64,000 nt of DNA from Pipra filicauda (taxonomy: Eukaryota > Chordata > Aves > Passeriformes > Pipridae). The notes under the pieces were generated by a model. It was not told the DNA's origin and searched no databases. It saw only the letters and a program-made list of their open reading frames with translations. Position 1 is the first letter of the stretch; each line of letters opens with the position of its first letter. The stretch is from the NCBI RefSeq assembly GCF_003945595.2, contig NW_024104291.1, positions 1 to 64,000 of the forward strand. Direction: 5' to 3'. The position numbers and the translations under genes are program-made. Shown one piece after another: positions 11,501 to 21,600 of the stretch.

Positions 11501-13686
11501 TGTCTCGGTCACTGGCGACACTGGATGTCTTGGTGTTGAGCATATTGTAGAACTGTGTTCGGTTTTGGGCCCCTCAGAACAGGAAAGACATTGAGGTGCT
11601 GGAGTGTGTCCAGGGAAGGACACTGGAGCTTTTCTGGAGCACAAGTCCTGTGAGGAGCGGCTGTGGGAGCCAGAGGCTCATGGATACCCATGGGAACATG
11701 GGTGATTGACCATGATGTTTGTGTGAACAGGCAGGGAGCCAGCACAGGGAATGGAGCTGGATTGATCCAGGATGAAGCACTTTCAGCTAGATTAATGAAC
11801 CAGACTAACAGTTGAGGGGTTGTGTGAGGAGAAGAGTAGAAAGGTTGGTCAAATGCAGGTATGGAACAACCCACCCTCTTCCACTGGCCCAGAACATGTT
11901 TTCATGGCATCCTAAATAAAATTGTGCAATACAGCATCTTCTTCCCTCAAATCCACATCTTCCTTCCTTAAAACAATTCAGTTCTAACTGACAATGACAT
12001 TCCCAACCTCAAAGGCTGAGTTACACTAGAGTAAATGTTGGTGAAGTACTTTGTGCTTCTTAGGAGAGTCTCAACATCACTCACTATTGTCTGCAGAAAT
12101 CTTGGGAATGCAGTGCCACTCTGTAGAGTTCTGGAGTAGATTCTTGTATTGGCCGTAGCCTCCATGAAGTAATACAACTGGGAAGAGAGGAACGAGAATG
12201 AAAAGTGCTACTGTCATCCTTTCCTCCTCATTCATAGGCAACCTGTCCCATCCTCCACCTTCTGGCTTAGAGCTCCCACAGAGACTCTGTTACATGACCA
12301 AGCTCTGAAATCTGTATTGAACAAAGAGGTGAAAAACAGCAGGCCATTTCTCCCACTACCAGTCAGCCCCTCCCTCAGATGAGCTTGTCTCACCTCCGCT
12401 GGCTGAGAGACTCATTTTCACAACTGACAAAACCAGCTTAGACATTCTTTGAGAATGGGGCCAGGAAAGGGAAAAGTAAGTTGTGGGATAGGCTTAATAA
12501 AGGTGGAAAGGGCTGTTTTGGTAAATGGCACTTGTCTGTTGGCAGAGAGATAGAGATATTGTTTTCCATTTGACAAAGGCCATGAAATGATCCCTTCATG
12601 CCAGGGGAAGTAAGAGACCCTGAAACCCACCAAGACAGATGGTCACAAAGGCAGTTTTGATGACAAGGACAGAAATAAGGAAAACCCAGGGGTTCAGCCA
12701 GGAGCAGCTTCTCTCTTCTGCTGAGGCTGAAAAACACAAAGCAAGAGTAAGAATCCCCCTGCCCAGAATCAGGGGCAGCATAACCCAGGTGGCTCTGTAA
12801 CCCAGCACTCTGCTGGTACCCTTGTCCCCACCTGTGGGGAGCCTCACAGGTGCTGTAAGCAGGTCCTGCTGCCTGTCAGTAGCCGTGGGTCAGAGCCACA
12901 GAGCAGAGTAACACAGGGGCTGCCCTGAAGCTGCTTTCTTGTTTTGCTGTTTGTCACAAGACCTGCCTGTATTCTGCCCAAATTTCACTCCTTCTTTATG
13001 CTGTCAGACATCCTTTCTCCTCAACACATCTTCCTTGTTACCCTCATTACCCCTGTCTTTCACTAAAAGCTCTTTCTGTGTTTCTCTCCTCTTCATCTCA
13101 CTTTCAACCTTCTTTTCCTCTGCTGCTTTTATTTTGGCTCTATACCACAAGCCCCTTTATGCAATACCATATATTCACCCAAAGGACTGACTCTCCAGCT
13201 CAGTGTTTGCACAGCCAGACACACAGAAATGATTGTTTCTAAAGGGAAAAAAGGCACTCAGAAACTCTTGGAACGGCCTTACTTGGTCCTCTGTATTGAC
13301 ACCAGAGACAGGAGCAGTGACCTGTGCTCAGCTTGATGCAGATTATTTTATCAGGGTAATGATAGTAGGATAGCACTCTTCAGTCCCATCAGTTACACAA
13401 AAAAACACTGAAAGGAATGGCAGACCATAGTCTACCTGGGCTTTCATTCCCCCTGGCTCTAGGATAAAGGTCATTCTCCCAGCCCAGGTACTCCCCAGTT
13501 CCCTCATCTGTTGCACTGCCCTTGTCCTAAGCTCCTTCTCCTGGTATGAGGACAGCCACCATACCATGCCCATTATCCATCCCAGCCCCATATTTCCCCC
13601 ACCTCTTCCTTCTTCTACAAGAGGACAGAAAGGAAGGGTACGTGGTTACCTGCAGTTCCAGGACTGACTCTCCCTTGGCAATTCAT
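8572..13686 (-). CDS. DCAR: DCAR-like activating C-type lectin receptor (group II, CLEC4 family)
   Basis: Exons (minus): 13650-13686 (start), 12631-12726 (membrane), 12085-12177 and/or 10205-10261 (neck), 9439-9590, 9128-9231, 8572-8716 (stop). All internal junctions up to the first CRD exon are phase 1, so either neck exon or both fit: 208, 196 or 227 aa. The tail is 12 codons plus stalk with no tyrosine motif. The helix around residues 27-44 contains Lys36, a family sign of pairing with an ITAM adaptor. The CRD keeps the lectin cysteines, CCPKGW, EEEQ, YIGL, WQWVD and EPS, but reads WNN where WND is usual; there is one NVT glycosylation site. It is a type II plasma membrane protein. It forms a pair with the inhibitory gene at 15612-24948, whose CRD is almost identical. 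The short first exon is the least certain part. Confidence 0.72.
10205..10261 (-). CDS. Neck exon II of the DCAR-like gene
   Basis: The exon is 57 nt, phase 1 to phase 1. Its acceptor is CCAGCCCACAG and its donor GTCAGT. It encodes (A)[18 protein letters not shown], with one cysteine placed as in the CLEC4A neck just before the CRD. It is identical by eye to the neck exon of the DCIR-like gene at 18293-18349. Confidence 0.7.
10864..11125 (-). mobile_element. CR1 LINE fragment, inverted (left copy)
   Basis: On the plus strand it reads 'gaagacctcagtgaggtctcccctcagtctcc', then 'aactcagccactcctcttag' and 'ccttcaccatcctcatggcc', which is the complement of the CR1 3' region. It is shared with the copy at 18952-19213. 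Confidence 0.8.
11500..11690 (+). mobile_element. CR1 LINE fragment
   Basis: It contains 'gaactgtgttcggttttggg', 'gaggtgctggagtgtgtcc' and 'gagcacaagtcctgtgagga', which is standard CR1 text. The corresponding element at 19540-20108 is longer, and the left copy stops where the two duplication copies diverge. Confidence 0.75.
12085..12177 (-). CDS. Neck exon I candidate of the DCAR-like gene
   Basis: The exon is 93 nt with a strong acceptor (CTCTCTTCCCAG) and donor GTGAGT, phase 1 to phase 1. In the frame set by the membrane exon it encodes 31 residues, including QYKNLLQNSTEWHCIPKIS. It has the length, the single cysteine and the distance to the CRD of the mammalian DCIR neck exon. It lies only 450 bp from the membrane exon. 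No counterpart was found near the DCIR-like gene. It also contains an NST glycosylation site. It may be used instead of, or together with, neck exon II. Confidence 0.6.
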
Positions 13687-13917
13687 TCTCTCCACCAGTG
13701 TGAAAACAGAGTTCACTCTTCTCCAAGGGTCCACAGTGCCCATGTGACCACAAACACAGCCTTCCTACTACCTAGGGCAACGCCCACACTGGTGAGGAAC
13801 CTTCACAGCCTCTAATCCAGTGTGTAAAAACCGCATATCCTGGGTGTTCCCAACTGCACATGGAGATTGCGGCACTTTCATCATTTCCCTGCAAGGACAC
13901 ATCAGAAGATGTTCATA
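12203..13917. repeat. Duplicated block 1, right copy
   Basis: This is the partner of 1-1704. It carries exons 1-2 of the DCAR-like gene (13650-13686 and 12631-12726). The copy then continues directly with sequence equivalent to 2979-3185 and then about 7150 onwards, so it lacks about 1.27 kb and 4 kb present on the left. Confidence 0.9.
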
Positions 13918-14657
13918 GCATCCACAGTGAGGGTGCTCTGTTACAGACAGATACTGCAAAGTTATAGAACAGCCTGGTGTTGACTGCCACTTCCTTCCCA
14001 TTTCTCTGTTTTCTCTCTGTTAAAAATGTTCTACATTCTTCCAAATTTTGTTTTCAGACTGATTCTTCTCTTTCTCAGAAGCCTTTTGCTAATTCTGCAA
14101 TTACTGTTAACCTGGTGGTCCTCTTCTTCTTTAACAGCAGTTCTGCTTCAACAGAAGAGAGATGGCCTTTATTTCAGTTCCTTAGAACTGTCACACAGCC
14201 AGGAGTTGCATATGCAGTTGCATTCCATGTGCACAGATGGCACTATTTGGTTGAAAGCTTGGGCAGATGATGTTTCTGGGGAAAGAAAAAAGAGAACAGA
14301 GGGGCCAGGATGGGGGAAGGGATGGAGAAGTGAGATCCATGGTGGCATATGGTCTGCAGCAGGACATGAAGGCAATTCAATAAGCAATGAACCTCTGGAA
14401 GGGACTTCATGTGCAGCAGCATCCCTGTCCTGCCCCTTGCAGCCTCTTCTGCAGCATGACCTGGCCTGGTCCTCTTACAGGGACCACGGAGGATTTGGCC
14501 TTGCAGGAATGCTGCTGCATCAGGTGAGCCTGGGATCAGCTCTGACTTAGGAAGAGGACTGCTTCCTCCACGTGGCACTCAAGGCCCAGAGTGGATTGCT
14601 TCTCCCATCGGAGCAAGTCCAGAGGGAGAGCCATGGAGATGAAGGCAAAGGGAACGG

Positions 14658-15088
14658 AGACAGAGGGCTGGAGCACCTCTCCTCTAAAGACAGGCTGCAG
14701 CATTTGTACAGCCTGGGGAAGAGAAGATTCCAAGGTGACCTTAGAGCAACCTTTCAGTACCTAAAGGAGGCTTACAGGAAGGCTGGAGAGGGATCTATCA
14801 CAAGGCCATGTAGTGATGGCACAAGCGTTCATGGCTGTAAACTGAACGAGGGTAGGTTAGATTAGATTTCAGGAAGAAATCCTCTACTGTGACATTGGTG
14901 AAGCACTGGCCCAGGTTTCCCAGAGGAGCTGTGGATGCCCAATCCCTGCAAGTGTTCAAAGCCAGGCTGGATGTGGCTTTGAGCAACCTGCTCTAGTGGA
15001 AGGTGTCCCTGCTCAAGACCCAGGGCTGGTAACCCAATGATCTTTAAGGGTCCCTTCCAACACAAACCATTCCATGATTCAAGGATTA
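14658..15088 (+). mobile_element. CR1 LINE 3' fragment (right copy)
   Basis: This is the same element as 7618-8048, duplicated with the block; only a few point differences are visible. Confidence 0.85.
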
Positions 15089-15611
15089 TACCCCGGCAGA
15101 TTAGAGATGGAAAGAGAGAAAGACAGATCTACACACACTGCACAGAGATTTTTTATTGGTCTAATACTGTATTTTCTCTTGTATAAATTTCAGAACTTGT
15201 TCAACAAAACCAGTGCAACTGGAGGACATTCTGCATGTGACTCAACAGAAAGCAGAGACTTCTGCTCAAGGAGAGAAAGAAAATGCAGCTCAGGACATCT
15301 GTCTTCCATTCCTGTGTCTTCTTCCTGGAGAACTCCATGTCTTTTCTGCCAGTGGCCTCTGAATCCACTCAGAGAGAAGAGGACACAAGAACACAGGACC
15401 TGCTTTGATGACCCTCAGCCTTCAAGTGTTCCCTCAGCCCCTCGATGCACTGGGGATGCTGGACAAAGGGTCGTATCACTTCCACTTCCATTATCCCACG
15501 TGGCACAGTGAAGATGCAGGCTTCAGGGCTCCCCACCCCTCCAGCACAGCCCTCTGCCGGTCTCAGCTCACTGCTCATCTCCCACTTTTACTAAGGATGG
15601 GGGTATTTCCA

Positions 15612-18600
15612 TCACACAGTTACGGCAGCAGCTTCACAAATTCGATAAAACTTCTGACATCCGACATTATTCCAGTTGTTGGGTATTTCTGAATCCCTAT
15701 GCATTACAACACACTTCTCATAATCACCTTCGCTTGGTTCATTTCTTCGCCAGAACCTGAGACAGAGACAGGCATGTTACTCCCCAGCTTTCATTGTAAA
15801 GCACTGCTGGAAAAGGCCACAGAGGGATGCAAGACTTGAAGAGGAGAGAGAAAAATTCCCAATGCTGATTCATGGACAGAAGATGTACCCTTCCTCCCTC
15901 TCTGATATCCCACTGGCACAAGTGTCATGTGGAAACCTGCCTTCTTTCTACAGCCTTCCAACACAGAAGGGCCCTGCTCCTTCCTTCTGGGGGGAACTGA
16001 TCACCACCACTCACCCCATGAACTTCACACCCAGCAGTGACGTGTCTGCCTTCAGGGCAAGTTTGTGATACCTCCCTCTCACACACCAATAGACACCCTC
16101 ACATCTCCCCTACTTTCTTTCACTACCAGGAGCCACACCAATCCCCTCCATCCAGGGATACTCACGCTGCTGTTACATTATAGGGAGTCTTGTCCACCCA
16201 CTGCCACTGATCCACAATCTCTGCTCTCAGACCGATGTAGAAATTCTCTGCTTTTAGAACTGGTTTTATCTGTTTAGAGAGGAAAACCTGGAAATGAGGG
16301 AGAGTGCAATGCCTGTGAGATGCAGGATTGATCAGAGGGAGGCATCAGGAGTCCATGTGGAGTAGGGATGGTGGCAAACAGAACCCAGTGCAGGACAAGG
16401 AGGGGCTCTGAGTCCCCTCCAGGGCCCAGCATTGTGTCTGTGGCTGCTCTCCCCTCCCTCAGCCCTGTGCATGTACCTGCTCTTCCTCACTGTTGATCAC
16501 CACCAGGTGGGAGCCCATCCCAGTGCAGTTCTGCTCACTCTCAGCCCAGGACATCTTATCAAGGGACAGAAAATAGCAGCTGTTTTGAAACCTTCTCCAG
16601 CCCTTCGGGCAGCACATCCAGCCTCGGCCTGTGCGGGGAGAGAACACAGAATGAATGCAATGAATGCTAGCAACAAGAGAGATGGTGATTGCAAAGATCC
16701 AAGTTCTCCAGGGACAGTGCTCATGTTCTCCTTAGTCACTTTTCCTGGCAGAAAGTGCTTGAAAAACAAGCAGAGTACAGATACTTTTCCCCCACTGCTT
16801 TGAGGATGACCAGTGAGGTTTGTGTACACAAAATCCTGGTAATCTCCTTGCAGGTCTTCACAAGATTATTTTGGTGGTCTGGTTTGACTTCTCCTTGTCA
16901 AGTCAGTCTCCTTTAGGCCTTTAGCCCCAGGAAACAGGGGATATTGCTTCTTTCCTTGACTGGAGCTGCCCTTTTATTACTGCTCCATTGTTAACCTCCC
17001 CTGTGCCACTCTGTCTGGTCCCTTTGTCTGTCCCCTTTGTCTGGTCGGAGTTCACATCCACGATGCCCTCCAGGACATCATTAACATGGCCCTCTCCTCC
17101 TGTAACAGTTTGTTTGGATACATGTCCGGAATAAAAACAAGTGCCAGAAACATTCAAACACACAAAATACCTTTTATTACAGTGAGAATAATAATGATGA
17201 TAATAAACTTAGCAAAAAGAATTAAAAACTAAAAAGGATACAAAATAACTACCTTATTGCGTGGCCTTAAAAAAAAAAATATATGAACAGCATTTATAAC
17301 ACGATATTAACTAGTATAAAAGGGAGTATAAAAGGGAGTTTAAAGGGATATCAAAAAAGGATCTTAACATGATATTATGGATAGCTATTAACACGATATT
17401 GGTTAGTAAAAGGGAAATTAAAGGGAAATACTATGAACAACTTATTTATGTAACAATATTCAGTAATAAAAGGGGAATTAAAGGAACACTAAAAGGATAT
17501 TAAAAAGTTTGCTTTCTCGGTTGCTTCCTGTCAATAAACTGTGCTTACCCACACAGACAGGCCAGGGCTGTCAGGATCTGCAGCAGCAGCTGGTCGGTGC
17601 CCGTGCTTAGCGGGCGTCCCCGCAGAGCAACACAGTCTCGGTGGTAGGATGAGTATCGCTTGAGCTCAGCAGTCCCGACAGCCCATTTTTATCCGTTCCA
17701 CACTACACTACGTAGGGCCAATATGCAGTATAAGGTGATGCCTGAATGGCAGCCAAACCCCGCCTAATCATTACCTAATGGCAACAGTCTGCGCATGCCC
17801 TACTTGTGGGGCAAGAGGCGAGCGACCCCTGCCCACATAATCTTCCTCCCATCATCATCTTTTTCACCCCTATGTATGACCTCTACCACTGTGTTTCAAG
17901 AGTAGATGTATCTATCTTGCAATATGAAGCAAAACCAAGGAAGAACTCAGCTCTGTTAATGGGGGATATCAGGCTAACTTGCTAAAAAGCACAGTGGACC
18001 TTACAATTAGCTTGTGCCATGAAGTTACATTGTACCATACTCTAGCTGGTTTCACATCCTAATATGATTCCTTTCTCACTGTAATGGAGCCTCTATGCTC
18101 CATTGATCATCTAATTCAAAAGTACCCCCCTTACACCTCCCCCTAAGCTCTTAGCAGGAAACCCTTTTTCTGCCTGCTTCCCTCCTCTGCAGTCTGCCTC
18201 TCTCCTCCTGATGCCACTTGCTGTCAGAGCAGACCTCAGCATTCATTGTCCCCATCCCAAAGACCTCCTGTACCCCTGCCAGCCCTACTGACCTTTGTTT
18301 TCTGACACCGCTGAGTCGCACTCCCACGCCGTGAATTTCTCCTGCAGGGCTGTGGGCTGGTCACTGCTGTGGGAGAAGGGAGCCACTGGAAAGGGAGAGG
18401 AAAGGTGGCAGGATTACTCCTTCCTCCTGACTCCTCACACAGCATCTCTGGGCTTCACTCCTGTTCCACCATTTCCCCACCAAGCATTGTCCCAGCCGTC
18501 ACCTCTCCTGGCCCAAACAGGTGGCATGGCTGCCTTCCCAGCCACAAAGAGACAATCTTGCATCTCAGACAGCAGAAGGAACACTGGAAGGACACACCCT

Positions 18601-21600
18601 GAGGATGTGCCAGACAGGGCAGCATTGATTGCACCCAACCACAGCCACTCTACCATGAACATACCTACAGCCAAGCTGCCAGTCTAAACCTCTGTACAAT
18701 CAGTGAATAAAAAGCCGCTTTTCAGTGTCACAGTTTATCACTCCCTAAACTAGATATCAACAGTAATTTGGAGGAGTAGCACATCAGATGGGTCTGTTTC
18801 TTCAGCAACGGACAGTGCAGGTGAAGGTAATCACGTACAGCTGGAGCTGCTGAAATCAGGGTGGAGGGTAAACTTCTAGGATTTCATAGCCCCCAGTGTC
18901 TGGGGAATAATACAGTGCTGGTGAATGGTCACATCCACAACCCGAAGGACTTCTTCAGTACCTACCTCTTCGCTTCCCCTCATGAAGATGTTGAAGACCT
19001 CAGTGAGGTCTCCCCTCAGTCTCCTCCAGGATGAACAGACCAAGTGAACTCAGCCACTCCTCTTAGTGGAGTTTCCCCACCAGACCCTTCACCATCCTCA
19101 TGGCCCTCCTTTGGATGCTGTCTAATAGCTGAATGTCTCTTTTATATTGTGGTGCCCAAAAGTGCACAAAGGACTCAAGGTGAGGCCTCATAGTGGCCTC
19201 AGTGCCTGATGAGGAATGAATTCCTGTAATGGAAGAAGGCTCAGAGAAGATGGGCAAGGGCAATGAGTGACTGACCACCTCTGATGCAAATAAAGGTGAC
19301 CTTATCACTACACAAAGGGGGATGAGAAGACAGATGGCCTTTGTTTTAGTTCAGCTGAGCAAACTGACTAAGTGTGCATCCCTCTAAAGATCACAAAGAG
19401 AGTGGTGTCTTCCTAAGTTAGCCAGACCAGCATGGGATGAGTGTACATGTGGCTTAGTCCAAAAGAGAGTAAAAAAATGAATGACTAACAAAGACTTACC
19501 TGAGGAAAGCACTGGGCCTGAGCTGACCCCTCACTTTTTTTTTTCTTGGTCATCGGGGACGCTGGATGTCTTGATGCGGAATATATTGCAGAACTGTGTT
19601 CAGTTTTGGGCCTCTAACTACAAGAAAGAGGTGCTGGAGCTTGTCCAGAAAAGGGTAACAAAGCTGGGAAAGGGTCTGGAGCACAAGTCTTATGAGGATT
19701 GGCTGAGGGAGCTGGGGTTGTTTAGCCTGGAGAGAGAGGAGGAGGCTCAGGGGGGACTGTATTGCTCTTCACAACTACCCAAAGGGAGGCTGTAGCCAGG
19801 TTACAGTCAGCCTCTTCTCACAGGTGACAACTAACAGGACAAGAGGAAGTGGCCTCAAGTTGTACCAGGGGAGGTTTAGTTTGGATATGAGCAAAAACCT
19901 CCTCACGGAAAGGTGGGTCAAGGATTGGAACAGGCTGCCCAGGGAAGTGGTGGAATCCCCATTCCTGGAAGTGTCCAAAAAACATCTAGGTCTGGCACTT
20001 GGGGACATGGTTTAGTCTTGAGCTTGGCAGTGTTTGGTTAACGGTTTGACTGCATGACCTTAGCGGTCTTTTCCAACGTTAATGATTTTACTATTCTATG
20101 TTTGTATGACCACTAATGAAAATCATGTTTGTATTGTGATTCTTCTGTGCATTGCAATTGCCACTCTCTGCTATGTGAAATTTGTACTGGTGTTTTCATT
20201 TTAATACATTTGCTGTATCACTCTGCTAAACCAAAATCCTATGTAGCATCAATTAACTTGGATAAGTAAATTTGCCACTAAAAATTAAACCTTCCATGTG
20301 TATGAGAAAGTATCAGGCTCTAACATCCCACCTTTTAAAACTCCCCAACCTTTTAGCCTAGTACTGTGAAAAGTTATACATTTGGGAACAAAGCAGTACA
20401 GACTCCTGGGACTCAGGAACTAATGACAGCAAAAGGAAGGGCAGTGATTTATCATAATATATGCCTCTATCAGAATCCATCACAGTTATTGACAATTTGT
20501 GGAAACATGCCATGAATTGTCTTTCATAGAAAATAAGAATGAAACAGTAATCACAATCTCCACAAACTGCATGTGCAAGAATAACTTTTAATTATTTAAT
20601 CTGCAATTAACCCTAAAAAGGTGTGAGAGTTAGCACTGTGCAGCTCATCCTAGAGATGCCAGGACTATGAGAAGCCATGTTTTCCGTTAGGACACAAAGT
20701 GTGTCCATGCACCTTAGAGAGCCTAAGTGCAGATTCAGCTGCCTGTGTAGGCCCTTGTGCTTCCATCTCCACTTTTTCCCCTCTGCTAAATGTAATTTAG
20801 TTCCTTTTTGTGTAGTATGAAGGTAGAGAGTTGTTCCTAAGTTCCAAAGAGGCCATTCAAGATGGGAATGTGCAATCTGGGCACACTGAAAAAACCCAGG
20901 TAAACAGTGGAAGATTTGGGGGATGTATGCAGACATATACAAGGTCAGGTCAGGAAAACCTGAGACCTTTACACAAAGCCCAAACAACCATGCAGTTTTG
21001 AAAATGGCCATACTTCAAGCAGGGCAATAGACTAGAGACCTCCAGAAGCCCTTTCCTGCCTAACTCTTTTCATAATTCTCAGGAAGAGGGTGGGTATAAC
21101 AGAACCATCTGGCATAATGGTGGGGTAGTCCTGCCTCCCACACGCCAGTTGGCCAGAACCTCTGGTTTGGCTGGCCTACAAGAGAGAAGTTTGTGTCATG
21201 TTGCAACTGTGCCCTTAAATCCCCAATGCTTAATTAGTCAGGGAAGATTTTGCTCCTAAACATAACCATTCAAATGTTCAGCGTTTGGATGTTCTGAACC
21301 CAAATGCTAGTGCTTGCATCCTTTTCTCATGACAAAATTGTTCTTGAGTAAAAGCCCCCTCTGGTTGGAAGGTATTCCCCTCTGGGTACTGATTTCTCTT
21401 CCTTTCTCCCAGCACTTCTCCCAGACCTCTCTTCTGTAACCAGCCTGCACATACTCACCAAGGAGAACAACAACAAGGGCAATGCATGTCAAGAGGAGCA
21501 ACAGTGAGATCAGCCATGGGAGCCATGGTGGGTATTTCTGGGGGTGGTGCTCACACTTCTTCGTCTCAGGAGGTGCTAAAAGTGAAGGAACACACCAAAC

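Larger units (their letters stand above)
7150..11690. repeat. Duplicated block 3, left copy (partner about 14190-19720)
   Basis: This block carries neck exon II and the three CRD exons of the DCAR-like gene, plus a CR1 fragment at each end. It aligns at near identity to 14190-19720 after subtraction of the LTR insertion at 17101-18135. Divergence rises after about 11340, and the resemblance ends within a CR1 fragment. Confidence 0.88.
14190..19720. repeat. Duplicated block 3, right copy, containing the LTR
   Basis: This is the partner of 7150-11690, interrupted by the solo LTR at 17101-18135. It carries the neck and CRD exons of the DCIR-like gene. Intron and flank identity with the left copy is very high, which points to recent duplication or ongoing gene conversion. 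Confidence 0.88.
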
